Assembly: GCF_947501385.1 (NCBI RefSeq)
Contig: NZ_CANMVP010000011.1
Span: forward strand, 62,001 to 126,000
From: an uncultured Polaribacter sp.
Lineage (GTDB): Bacteria > Bacteroidota > Bacteroidia > Flavobacteriales > Flavobacteriaceae
Length of the DNA stretch: 64,000 nucleotides
Direction of reading: 5' to 3'
Shown here: in pieces, positions 40,465 to 50,190 of the stretch
How positions within the stretch are numbered: position 1 is the stretch's first letter
How the letters are laid out: each line of letters opens with the position of its first letter
Notes under the pieces: generated by a model
What the model saw: the letters and a program-made list of their open reading frames with translations, nothing else
What the model was told of the DNA's origin: nothing
Databases searched by the model: none
Program-made: the position numbers and the translations under genes

Positions 40465-42453
40465 CTATTTCAATTTGAATGCTTTTGCAATAGCTTCTTT
40501 TACCAGAACTTCCATAATTTCATAACCTTTAGCATTAGGGTGTACCGTATCTCGACCAAGTTCTTTTTTTAATCCTTTATGTTCATTAACCATACTTGAA
40601 TAATAATCTAAATACACCAAATTATTCTTAACAGCATATTCTTTTATCAAATTATTGAGTTGACTAATTTTATCTATAGGCTCAATAGATGGACTCCAAG
40701 AATAACTACTTGCAGGAAGTACTGAAGCCAGTACCACTTTTATATTGTGTGCTTTGGCCAATTCTGCCATTGTAAAAATATTACTAGCAATTTGATCAAT
40801 TGTTATAGGACCTCTGTTGCCGGCGATATCATTGGTTCCTGCATGTATTACAACTGCTTTTGGGCTTAAATTAATAACATCTTGTCTAAACCTTAATAAC
40901 ATCTGTGGTGTGGTTTGACCACTTATACCTCTTCCTATATAATTGTTTTCTTTAAAAAACCCTAGATTAAACTGCACCCATTTTTGGGTAATGGAGTTCC
41001 CCATAAATAACACTCGGTTTTCTTTTTTAGATGGTGCTTTTAATTCTTTATTTGCTTTTTTATATCTTTTTAAATTCGCCCAATCCTCATTAGGCATTAA
41101 TTGTATTTTTATTACTGTGGCAATATCATTAGGGGCTTTTTCTGGCAGATGAATGGTTAAATTATCATCCACTAAATTCATTTTTAATTTCTGATAAGGG
41201 TTGGTAAGCAATGTTGCTTGTCTTGGTTTAATAGCTCTATTTATTACTAATTTACCATCTTCTGGCCAATCAAAAACATGAGCGTATAAAAATACATCTT
41301 TTGCAGTATATCGCCCCCATTCTGGTCTATCATAAGGGCTTACAGATGCTCCATAAATAGATTCTGCATTTTCTCTAGTCCAAACACCTATCGCTTTTAA
41401 ACGCTCTGCACTTTCAGGCGGAAACTGACCTAAACCATCTGGACCTATATTTAATAAAAAATTGCCCCCTTTTGAAACGATATCGATTAAATTCTGAATA
41501 AGCTTTTCACTGCTTTTCCAATTTTTATCTGAAGGTTTATACCCCCAAGATCCATTCATCGTCATACACGATTCCCAATCAGAATCAATCCCTGTTGCTG
41601 GTATTTCTTGTTCAGGTGTACCAAAATCGCCTGCAAAATTACCGTCTTCATCCATTCCTTCCATTCCTTTACGACCTTTGTCCACTCTATTATTAATAAT
41701 TGTATTTGGTTGAATTTCTCGAATAAAATCATAAAGTTCTTTACCCATTTCTGTAGTGTAATCTGCAATCCAATCACCATCAAACCATACGACTCCAATA
41801 TCGCCATAGTTAGTTAAAAGCTCCTTTACTTGAGGTTTTAAATAATTTTCATAATATTTTGGAAATTCTGGATTTACTATAGTTTGATCTTTCTGACCTG
41901 CATTGTAATTAGGAAATAAGTTTCCTTGAGCTTGTGGATGGTGCCAATCTACAATAGAATGGTAAAAACAAAATATAATTCCTGCACGTTTACAAGCGTC
42001 TGATAATTCCTTTATAACATCACGCTTAAAAGGTGATGAATCCATAATATCATAATCTGATACTTTAGAATCCCATAAGCCAAAGCCATCATGATGTTTC
42101 GAAGTTATTACAATATATTTCATACCGGCATCTTTAGCCATAGCCACCCATTCATCGGCATCAAACTTTATAGGATTAAACATTTTAGGGAATTTTTCAT
42201 ATTCGGCTATGGTATAATCCAATTTATCCATAATCCATTCGGCACCACCTTTACAAATTTGACCGTCTCGTTCCCCACCTGGTATGGAGTACACACCCCA
42301 ATGGATAAACATACCGAATTTGGCATCTCGCCACCATGCCATACGTTCATCATCAGAAAGTTTTTTTACTTCTGAAGTATTTTGGGAAAAACTTGTATTA
42401 AAGTTTAGAACCATAACTAATACAAATAGGATTAATTTATTTAATGCTTTCAT
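40465..42453 (-). CDS. Bifunctional GH29 alpha-L-fucosidase fused to SGNH/GDSL esterase
   Basis: A 662-residue secreted protein with signal peptide (LILFVLVMVLNFNTSFSQ). Residues about 32-450 are a GH29 fucosidase: FGMFIHWGVYS, ITSKHHDGFGLWDS, and VVWFDGDW, whose Asp is the likely nucleophile. Residues about 479-662 are an SGNH hydrolase: FMGNSIT with the nucleophile Ser487, GRGISGQT (block II), HAGTNDIAG (block III) and DTVHPNAKGY with Asp635/His638 (block V). One chain could therefore remove fucose and acyl groups from the same branch. It follows the lyase gene by 71 bp in the PUL. Confidence 0.9.
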   Translation of the reverse strand: MKALNKLILFVLVMVLNFNTSFSQNTSEVKKLSDDERMAWWRDAKFGMFIHWGVYSIPGGERDGQICKGGAEWIMDKLDYTIAEYEKFPKMFNPIKFDADEWVAMAKDAGMKYIVITSKHHDGFGLWDSKVSDYDIMDSSPFKRDVIKELSDACKRAGIIFCFYHSIVDWHHPQAQGNLFPNYNAGQKDQTIVNPEFPKYYENYLKPQVKELLTNYGDIGVVWFDGDWIADYTTEMGKELYDFIREIQPNTIINNRVDKGRKGMEGMDEDGNFAGDFGTPEQEIPATGIDSDWESCMTMNGSWGYKPSDKNWKSSEKLIQNLIDIVSKGGNFLLNIGPDGLGQFPPESAERLKAIGVWTRENAESIYGASVSPYDRPEWGRYTAKDVFLYAHVFDWPEDGKLVINRAIKPRQATLLTNPYQKLKMNLVDDNLTIHLPEKAPNDIATVIKIQLMPNEDWANLKRYKKANKELKAPSKKENRVLFMGNSITQKWVQFNLGFFKENNYIGRGISGQTTPQMLLRFRQDVINLSPKAVVIHAGTNDIAGNRGPITIDQIASNIFTMAELAKAHNIKVVLASVLPASSYSWSPSIEPIDKISQLNNLIKEYAVKNNLVYLDYYSSMVNEHKGLKKELGRDTVHPNAKGYEIMEVLVKEAIAKAFKLK

Positions 42454-42524
42454 TTATAGTTATTTATGTTGGTTTTTTTTTATTATTATTTCCTTTTCAG
42501 ATTGATTTCTTATAATGAACTCAT

Positions 42525-45353
42525 TTACTTAAAAACAACTTCTGCCTTTTCATACGCTTTTGATAGTCTAAACTCTATTTGTATGTTAGACCGACTCATT
42601 ATGGTTTGTCGTGTTTCAATTAATTTACCACCATGGTATAATCTTAATTCAGCCGATTTCATATCATTAAAAAACGGTATTCTTATAAGTACTGGTTCAT
42701 TATTCTGAAGGATGTATCCGTTTTCCACAGTTTCAAAAGACAGGTTTACTGGTGCTCCAGATGCAATTATTTCCCAACCATTTTGTTCATATTTATACAT
42801 ACCTGAAACAAACAAGAAATCAATAAGATTCTTCTTTGTTGACTGACGTACCATTGAGAATAGTCCTTTTTGATAAAACTCCTCTTGTTTAATAGCATCA
42901 TTTTCAGATGTATTTAAAACCATTCTATCAGCGGTGGTTTTATCACTTAACAACACATTTATAACCTGCGTATTTGGATTATCCTCTAAACTTGAATACG
43001 ATACATTTTCAATGGGGTTTTCACCACCTTCCATAAATGGATTAAATACCAAAGCAAAAGGGTTTCCCCAAGCAGCTTCCTCTCTTTTTAAAATTAGGGT
43101 TGATATAGGGTCATCTACTATTTCTTTTGGTGCTGTTCCATTTGAAATGGCATTTGATTTTGGTGCTTTTACGGAATATACGGTTTGGTTTGGACTTCCT
43201 TTTACCCAAATTTTCATAACATTATTAGGCTCTCCATTACTTTCTATTTTAAACAGTGCTTGAATATCTTTTGGAGTTTCAATTTTGGTTTTGTCGGTTA
43301 AATAATCGTACCCCTTTAAATCGCCTTGCTGTGAGCCAAAATCATCCGTCGCTGATAATTTTAATTCATTATTATTCTGAAATATTTGAAGTGATTGTCC
43401 TAAATTATGATAAAAATAATCATGCCTCTGATTACCAGACTGTTGTTTTTTTGACCTAAACACATCAACCACATAATTTTTATTGGTATTCGATTTAATA
43501 ATAGCAGTAAATCGTTGTTGATTAGATTTCGTTTCTGGTTCAAAGAAAGACACTTTAGAAAACGTAATTTTATCGAAAATAGATGTTTTGCCTAATTCTG
43601 GAAAATAATTATCCAATTCAAATGGATGATAGCCACGCATGGCACCATAATCAGATTTACCATCTACCACAACCGTATTGTGGGCTGGAAACCTGGAGTA
43701 ATACTCTCGATGGTCTTGATGCCAATAACTTGGACCTTTGCCCATATCCGGCCCTAAAACATAATTGTTTGCGAATAATTCTATAGAGATGCCATTAACA
43801 TGCGAATGGTTTCCATAAGAACCAACCGTAGAAACCATGACCGCATCATCACCATCACCCAACCTTTGATTGAACATGCTTACATTGGAGGCATAAAAAG
43901 TAGGTGATGTTAGTTTTTCTAAATCAATCTCTTCAACATTTATTTCATTCTTTTTTAAATGATCTACGTAAAAAAATAATTCGAATAGATTATTTACTTT
44001 TCTTTTATATTCTCCTTTATCTACCATCATATTTAGCAAACCAGAAAATAAAAGTTCTTTTTCTTCTTCGTTATACTTCTTATAATTAGCAATTAGAAGT
44101 TCGAAATTTTTTGGAGGCATTATTTTATGAGCTGAATCTCCAAACCCAACCATATAACCCGTAGGAAATAAATATTGAAAGGATGCCAAAGCTGCTTTTT
44201 CAACAATTAGAAAATTAGAAAGCTCGTTTTTATTTGTATAATTATCGAGTAATGTAATGATTTCTAGCAGTGACGTGATTACGTGTGTTGAATACGATGC
44301 ACATTCAGGCCACATACCAGTTTCTTGATCATAAACTAGAAGGGATTCCTTTATAGATAGCTGTCTTTCGGTTGATTTATCAAATGTGTGTTCTAAAAAG
44401 TATTCTCGTCCTTTACCATTTTCGTAATTTTTGTTACTCTCTAAAATCAAAGCCACATAGGTTAAAAATCGTGCTTGGAACAGGTTCCAATTATTATCTG
44501 GAATGCCATTTTTTATAATTTGATCTCCCCATTTCTGAAAAACAGCAACAGTATTACTAAGGTCTATTTTTTCGTTTTTGAAATAGTTGAATAAGAAATC
44601 GTAAGTAGTAACAAGGCTTAAAAGAATTTTTTCGTGAATGACTTCAAAGGTTGCCAAACCAGAAATGCGTTGTTGATTTCCATTCTCTAAATCTATTGGA
44701 GCATTTCTATAATACATGCCTTCTATATAGGTTTCAAAAACGGGTTTAGCAAATTCAGCATACTTTTTATCGCCCGTTACCCAATATAAAAAGGCAGCAT
44801 CTTCAACAAGACTCATAATCTTGCGATTAATACCTTCTATAGCATGCCCTACTTTTGATGGATGTACCCATTCTTTTTTTTTCGTTTTTTTGTGTGCTAA
44901 ATAATAGCCACGCGAATCATCAAAATAAGGCTCTATATCTTCTAATTTAGGTGCTGAATATTCTGTAGCCCAATCTCTAGTTCCTGAAAAACGAACTGTT
45001 GCCACTGGTGCTTTTCCTTTAGAGTATGCGAAATCCCCTCCTTTAAGATATACTTCATTATGCTTCGTTTTCCAATTCATTTGTAACCTAGAAACTAGCC
45101 ATTCTGGGTTGTCTTCACAACGTTTTAGATATTTTTCTAGGTTTTCTTTTTTCCGTTCAACAAATTCTTTTTTCCAAGCTACTTTCTCTATTGTTTTTAA
45201 AAATGCTTCCTTAGAGTTGTTTGTTGTATAAATTCTAGGGTGTCCTTCGTTTTGTCCTAATAGCAACATTGGGCATAATAAAACACCGTAAATAAGCCAT
45301 TTACAAATCGTTTTTATTTTATCTATTTCGCTATTTAATTTTCTAAAATTCAT
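42525..45353 (-). CDS. Heparinase II/III-fold polysaccharide lyase (paralogue A)
   Basis: A 942-residue protein with an N-terminal hydrophobic segment (WLIYGVLLCPMLLLG), an alpha/alpha toroid (about residues 60-470) and a C-terminal beta-sandwich with GNHSHVNGISIELF and FPAHNTVVVDG, as in heparinase II/III-type lyases. Candidate active-site parts are GMWPECASY with Tyr354 and the conserved YRNAPIDL. In the DNNWNL-x-QA motif this copy has Phe292 where its paralogue has His. The fold cleaves uronic-acid-containing glycans by beta-elimination. Family and substrate are not assignable by eye. It starts within the GH97 stop (ATGA). Confidence 0.85.
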   Translation of the reverse strand: MNFRKLNSEIDKIKTICKWLIYGVLLCPMLLLGQNEGHPRIYTTNNSKEAFLKTIEKVAWKKEFVERKKENLEKYLKRCEDNPEWLVSRLQMNWKTKHNEVYLKGGDFAYSKGKAPVATVRFSGTRDWATEYSAPKLEDIEPYFDDSRGYYLAHKKTKKKEWVHPSKVGHAIEGINRKIMSLVEDAAFLYWVTGDKKYAEFAKPVFETYIEGMYYRNAPIDLENGNQQRISGLATFEVIHEKILLSLVTTYDFLFNYFKNEKIDLSNTVAVFQKWGDQIIKNGIPDNNWNLFQARFLTYVALILESNKNYENGKGREYFLEHTFDKSTERQLSIKESLLVYDQETGMWPECASYSTHVITSLLEIITLLDNYTNKNELSNFLIVEKAALASFQYLFPTGYMVGFGDSAHKIMPPKNFELLIANYKKYNEEEKELLFSGLLNMMVDKGEYKRKVNNLFELFFYVDHLKKNEINVEEIDLEKLTSPTFYASNVSMFNQRLGDGDDAVMVSTVGSYGNHSHVNGISIELFANNYVLGPDMGKGPSYWHQDHREYYSRFPAHNTVVVDGKSDYGAMRGYHPFELDNYFPELGKTSIFDKITFSKVSFFEPETKSNQQRFTAIIKSNTNKNYVVDVFRSKKQQSGNQRHDYFYHNLGQSLQIFQNNNELKLSATDDFGSQQGDLKGYDYLTDKTKIETPKDIQALFKIESNGEPNNVMKIWVKGSPNQTVYSVKAPKSNAISNGTAPKEIVDDPISTLILKREEAAWGNPFALVFNPFMEGGENPIENVSYSSLEDNPNTQVINVLLSDKTTADRMVLNTSENDAIKQEEFYQKGLFSMVRQSTKKNLIDFLFVSGMYKYEQNGWEIIASGAPVNLSFETVENGYILQNNEPVLIRIPFFNDMKSAELRLYHGGKLIETRQTIMSRSNIQIEFRLSKAYEKAEVVFK

Positions 45354-47347
45354 TCGTTTGGTATAATTTGTACAGCAAATCCATTATTGGCTTTAACTTT
45401 TAAATTTAATATGCTTTTTCTATCTAATTCTAACTCTTCAATTTTTACATGTGTTCTTGTTTGGATGGTTTCATCATCAGTGTAAACTTTAGCCATATAC
45501 TTTTTCCCTTTTTCTAAAAAAGAAAAATCTACTTCTACAGATTGAGGTTTTTCGCCATTAATACCACCAATAAACCAAGCCTCTCCTTTTCTTCGAGCAA
45601 TAACACCTAATTCCCCAATTTCTGAATACAACACTTTGGTTTCATCCCAAGTAGTTGGTACATTATCAAAAAACTCTAATTCTGGTTCATTTCCAATGGT
45701 ATTGGTATTACCCCAAAGCGCATCGTCTTTAATCGGAGCTGCCGGAGCTTTATCGTACCAATATAAAAATTGCAGCGGGCTAAAAATGCACACTGTTTTT
45801 GCTAATTGAGAAGCATGTGAGCCCATTATATCCACTCGCTTGTTGTAATAACACACGGTATTATCGGCTGCTCCTGCCAACATTCTGGTGAACATCGTTA
45901 TTAATGTATGTTCGTTTGGCACAGTTTCTTCATCACCACGAATGCCTTCTTGGGTCAATAAATTAGGATAGGTTCTAGAAAAACCTGTTGGTCTATATTC
46001 GTCATGAACATCTACAACCATTTCGTACTCGGAAGCTTTTTTTATAGCTTCATGCATCCATAGAGTTGCATCTTGATCTCCTACTCTTACAAAACCAAAT
46101 TTAATACCAGAAATACCCCATTTTTTAAATAATGGTAATACCTCATCCAGTTGTTTTTCTAAAGCTCTGCGGTTTACGTACAACATGACTTTAACGCCTT
46201 TTTCTTTAGCATAATTACAAATAGCTTCAATATCAAATGGGCCTTTCGACCTTTTAGGATCTAGAGTAACTGTTGTGGCATCTGAAGTATTGTACATTTC
46301 ATTACCGTACCAACCGGCATCAAAATGTACATATTGCATGTTATGACTAGCCACAAAATCGATAGCAGCTCGCCCCCCTTGCGTTGTTAAGGTTCCTTCA
46401 CGAAGAACCTTTCCAGGAGTTATCCAAGACTCATCGGCAATTTTGGAAGGATCGTTCAAATTTTGAATTATATAATTATTCTCCAATAATTCTCCTTCAT
46501 CTTTAGCCATCATAACCACGCGCCAAGGCGATTGAAATGGTAATTTTTTATGAACTTTTGTTTCTGTTTCTTTTCTTTTAGAAATGATAGCTCCTGTAAT
46601 AGTATCTTGTTTTTGAACTCCCATTTTACCATCTAAACTTGAAAGAATACTATATTTAGACGATGTCCCTTTATCAAAACTTAATCGTGCATAATCCACC
46701 ATTTTTGCTTCTGCTAAAGCAATTTTCAAACTATCGTGAATTTCAATAACTAATGGACGCTCGCAACCTTTTTGTAATTGCGATAATAAAATTTGTTTAT
46801 ACTCACCTTGTGCCGTAAGTACTCGTGGTTCTCGTTTTGGTGTAGACCAAACTTTATAATCTTCTTTAAAATTGTAATGAATCTTTTCATCTAAGCCCAT
46901 TTTAAGAATATTGTTTTGCTCTGGAATTTCATATGAAATGGCAATTCCTTCGTTATAAGCTCTACAAATAATATTGACTTTAGAGTTTCCCAATTTAAGA
47001 TATACTTTTAATAGATTGTAATTGTCTGGTATAACACTTAATTCGGCAAAGTTAGAATGCCATTGATTATTTACTGTGGAAGTATCCACCTTTAATATGG
47101 ACAAATCACCTGAAAAATCTATTTCCTTAGAAATCAGCTCTAATGTTGAAGGTAATACAACATCATGGTCATTATATTTAATAGAAAAAGTGATGTTCCT
47201 TCTCGAATCACCAATAAGCGAGAATATTTTTTTCCCATCGGGAGATTTTACTTGAATATTTTGTGGTTTATTACAACCAGAAAATACCAAGGAAATGATT
47301 AAAATTCCCGTGATATGTTTTCTGTTTAAATAATTTAAAATCTTCAT
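45350..47347 (-). CDS. Divergent GH97-like glycoside hydrolase (lipoprotein)
   Basis: A 665-residue protein with a lipoprotein signal (LVFSGC, Cys25), an N-terminal GH97-type beta-sandwich (IQVKSPDGKKIFSLI) and a (beta/alpha)8 barrel with SWITPGK, VHFDAGWYG, MLYVNRR, PTGFSRTYPNLLTQEGIRGDE and FTRMLAG. In retaining GH97 alpha-galactosidases a catalytic Asp sits in KVDF. Here the strand reads KFGF (416-419), so that nucleophile is absent, as in inverting members. The usual WDWW after PGK is also missing. It is sandwiched between two lyases and is translationally coupled to the downstream one. Linkage specificity is unknown. Confidence 0.83.
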   Translation of the reverse strand: MKILNYLNRKHITGILIISLVFSGCNKPQNIQVKSPDGKKIFSLIGDSRRNITFSIKYNDHDVVLPSTLELISKEIDFSGDLSILKVDTSTVNNQWHSNFAELSVIPDNYNLLKVYLKLGNSKVNIICRAYNEGIAISYEIPEQNNILKMGLDEKIHYNFKEDYKVWSTPKREPRVLTAQGEYKQILLSQLQKGCERPLVIEIHDSLKIALAEAKMVDYARLSFDKGTSSKYSILSSLDGKMGVQKQDTITGAIISKRKETETKVHKKLPFQSPWRVVMMAKDEGELLENNYIIQNLNDPSKIADESWITPGKVLREGTLTTQGGRAAIDFVASHNMQYVHFDAGWYGNEMYNTSDATTVTLDPKRSKGPFDIEAICNYAKEKGVKVMLYVNRRALEKQLDEVLPLFKKWGISGIKFGFVRVGDQDATLWMHEAIKKASEYEMVVDVHDEYRPTGFSRTYPNLLTQEGIRGDEETVPNEHTLITMFTRMLAGAADNTVCYYNKRVDIMGSHASQLAKTVCIFSPLQFLYWYDKAPAAPIKDDALWGNTNTIGNEPELEFFDNVPTTWDETKVLYSEIGELGVIARRKGEAWFIGGINGEKPQSVEVDFSFLEKGKKYMAKVYTDDETIQTRTHVKIEELELDRKSILNLKVKANNGFAVQIIPNE

Positions 47348-47352
47348 TATGA

Positions 47353-50181
47353 TTATTTTCTTACTTCAATCGTGATTAGCTGATAAGACATCTTAGGAAT
47401 GATAAAATTGACTATTTTTTGCTTGTCTTTAACCAAACGTTGTCCTTTTATCTCTGTTGATTCGTAGCTTAGCACAACCTCTCCTCTTTTATAAGTATCC
47501 GGTATTGATAGAATAACAGGCGAATCAGCTGTTAAATGCATATTATTTTCATTAAAAACCAATGTAGCTGCACCTGATTCACCTAAAGCCGTTTCGATAC
47601 TAAAACCATCCATTCCAATTGACTTTCCTGAACCCAAAAACAATGTGGTTTCGTTTGCTTCAGTGGTTACAATACCAAATGTACCCGTAAAGGTCATGTT
47701 CTTATATTCAATAGTGTTGCTAATATCTGAGGAAAATATATAATCCGAACGGTCTGAAAGGCTTTCTACTTTTAATCCTACAAAACTATCCGTAACACCT
47801 TTAAAATCCAAGGTTTCTATATGTTTAATCGTTTTAGGTTCGCTTGTTGTTGATGGTTCATAAATAGCCACAAAAGGTTTATTCCAAGCTTCACCTGTTT
47901 GCCGTACTATAATAGTGTTTAACGGTTGATAAGCAATATCCTTTGGAATCATGGCATCCCTGAGCGCCTCAGAACGTGGTGATTTCACTTTAAATATTTC
48001 GCGCCCTGTATGACCGTTCATCCACATGTTCATACGTATAGTTTCCTCACCGTCTAAATTCAGATTAAATTTAGCCTTAAAAGTAGCATCTGTTTTTATG
48101 GATTGCTCGTCTGTTTTATAGTCGTATGCTTTAATATTTCCGTTAGCAGATGTTAGTTTCTTTGTGGGTATTAAATTCAACTCAGTATCACTCAAATCAG
48201 TTATTGTAAGTTCCTGACCAAGGTTATGGTAAAAATAATCATGGTATGTATCAGAACCCTCTTTAGTCGTAGACCTGAAAACATCAATATAGTAACCCGA
48301 AGTATCTCCTGTCCGTACAATACTCATTACCCTATTTTGATTTGAATTTGTACTAGGTTCATTAAAATAAAGGTCAGAAAACGTGATATTGGGATAGTAG
48401 CCTGTTTTTCTTTCAGAATCTGGATAAACGGCATTGACTTTAAACGGATATTTACCACGCATACGTTGATATTGGGATTTACCATTTACCGAAACCGTAT
48501 TGTGTGCCGGAAACTGTGAATAATATTCCCGATAATCCAATTGAAAATAACTAGAACCTCTGCCACCCTCTGGAGCCAGCACAAGGCCTTTTCCATAAAG
48601 TTCCATGGCAATTCCGTTGGAATGCGAATGATTGCCTAATGAACCTGCTTGAGAAATCATCAAGCCATGCTTTGAATCAAGACCATTACGTTGTACCAAC
48701 CAACTTACCGTTGGTGCATAAAAAGTATTGGTCATATAATCTGCTTCATTAGCAGGCTGAACATTTTTATCTAAATGAACTTCATTCTTATAAAGCAAAT
48801 TTTGAAATGTATTTTTTGAATTTTTATTTTCTTTAATATCACCATCTTTTTCAAGCATATAAATAAGAGATGTGAATTTTTCTTCTTGCTCATGTTTTCC
48901 AAAATATTGGGCATTTGCTACAAGGTCGAGCATGGGTTCTATATGAAGTTTCCCATAATGTGAATCTCCAAAAGCTACCGTATACTTATTAGGGTATAAA
49001 TACTGGGGCATAATCGCAACAGCTTTGGGTATAATGGGCATAAACTTTAAAATATCGATATCTAAAGCCTCTTGAATTTTCATAGCCATTTCTATAAAAC
49101 CCTTTGCAACACTAAGTGCATAACCAGCCCCTTCGTTCCAGATGCCATTATCGGAATCATAACCAGAATCCAATACATCTGTTACCGACCATTGACGCTC
49201 GCTGGTTTCATTAAAAATTGTATTCAAATAAAACTGACTTCCTTTACCATCTGCATAGCTACTATCATCATCGAGTATTAAAGCAATTTTTATGACCAAG
49301 TTAGCTTGATGAAGATTCCAGTTATTGTCTGGAATACCATGCTTAATGATGATATCTGCCATTTTTTTAAATGCATCTGTATAGATGGGCATGTCATCTT
49401 TCTTATTTTCCTTGAGATACCCATATAAAAAATCAAAACAACTTGAAGCTGGGGCAACAATACCCTCTTTAATAACCTGAAAAGAAGTAAAGCCAATGAT
49501 GTTTTTTACATTGCCATTTTTTAAATCTACTGGTGCATTTCTATAATAAATCCCTTTCATATAAATATCAAACAAATGGGAAGCTAGTTTTGCATACGCT
49601 ACATCACCTTCTACATAATATATCATAGCAGCATCGCGAGCAATCTTCATAATATTGCTATTTATATTTTCTATGACCCTACCTGTTTTTAAAGGTTTTA
49701 CCCATTCCCATTTGTCTGTGTTTTTATTTTGCAGCCAAAGTCCTCTGGCATCTTCAAGGTAAGGTTTCATATCCTCAAACTTTGGTGTTCTATAATCTGT
49801 AACATAATCTCTTTGTCCTGTAAAACGGACTGTTGGTACTGGCGCTTTTCCTTCAGCATGTGAATAGTATTCACCATTTACAAAAACATCAGTAGCATGG
49901 CTTTTCCAATACATTTGAAACCGAGAGGACAACCATTCTGGGTCTGATTTATATTGTTCAACATACGATGAAATTTTACTTTTAAATTTTTCGTAATCTC
50001 TTTTTACGTTTTTTGAATTTTCTAATTGTAGCAGTATTTTTTCTTTTGAAGCACCAGACAGAATAAGTCTTGGATGGTTTCTTTCAATTTTTTTAGGAAA
50101 AACAAATTGGGCATAAGTTGTCTGGCTTACCAATAAGAAAGCTATAATACTAATGCTATAAATACTTATTTTTAGTTTCAT
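47353..50181 (-). CDS. Heparinase II/III-fold polysaccharide lyase (paralogue B)
   Basis: 942 residues from the ATG at 50181; the track began at a TTG three codons earlier. It has a signal peptide (ISIIAFLLVSQTTYAQ), the toroid domain with YYRNAPVDLKNGN, the motif DNNWNLHQA with His, GIWNEGAGY with the likely catalytic Tyr, and a C-terminal sheet with GNHSHSNGIAMELYG and FPAHNTVSVNG. It is clearly homologous along its full length to paralogue A and is likely the more canonical lyase. It starts 9 bp after the sulfatase stop and is followed 5 bp later by GH97. The substrate probably contains uronic acid. Confidence 0.87.
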   Translation of the reverse strand: MKLKISIYSISIIAFLLVSQTTYAQFVFPKKIERNHPRLILSGASKEKILLQLENSKNVKRDYEKFKSKISSYVEQYKSDPEWLSSRFQMYWKSHATDVFVNGEYYSHAEGKAPVPTVRFTGQRDYVTDYRTPKFEDMKPYLEDARGLWLQNKNTDKWEWVKPLKTGRVIENINSNIMKIARDAAMIYYVEGDVAYAKLASHLFDIYMKGIYYRNAPVDLKNGNVKNIIGFTSFQVIKEGIVAPASSCFDFLYGYLKENKKDDMPIYTDAFKKMADIIIKHGIPDNNWNLHQANLVIKIALILDDDSSYADGKGSQFYLNTIFNETSERQWSVTDVLDSGYDSDNGIWNEGAGYALSVAKGFIEMAMKIQEALDIDILKFMPIIPKAVAIMPQYLYPNKYTVAFGDSHYGKLHIEPMLDLVANAQYFGKHEQEEKFTSLIYMLEKDGDIKENKNSKNTFQNLLYKNEVHLDKNVQPANEADYMTNTFYAPTVSWLVQRNGLDSKHGLMISQAGSLGNHSHSNGIAMELYGKGLVLAPEGGRGSSYFQLDYREYYSQFPAHNTVSVNGKSQYQRMRGKYPFKVNAVYPDSERKTGYYPNITFSDLYFNEPSTNSNQNRVMSIVRTGDTSGYYIDVFRSTTKEGSDTYHDYFYHNLGQELTITDLSDTELNLIPTKKLTSANGNIKAYDYKTDEQSIKTDATFKAKFNLNLDGEETIRMNMWMNGHTGREIFKVKSPRSEALRDAMIPKDIAYQPLNTIIVRQTGEAWNKPFVAIYEPSTTSEPKTIKHIETLDFKGVTDSFVGLKVESLSDRSDYIFSSDISNTIEYKNMTFTGTFGIVTTEANETTLFLGSGKSIGMDGFSIETALGESGAATLVFNENNMHLTADSPVILSIPDTYKRGEVVLSYESTEIKGQRLVKDKQKIVNFIIPKMSYQLITIEVRK

Positions 50182-50190
50182 ACTTAACAA

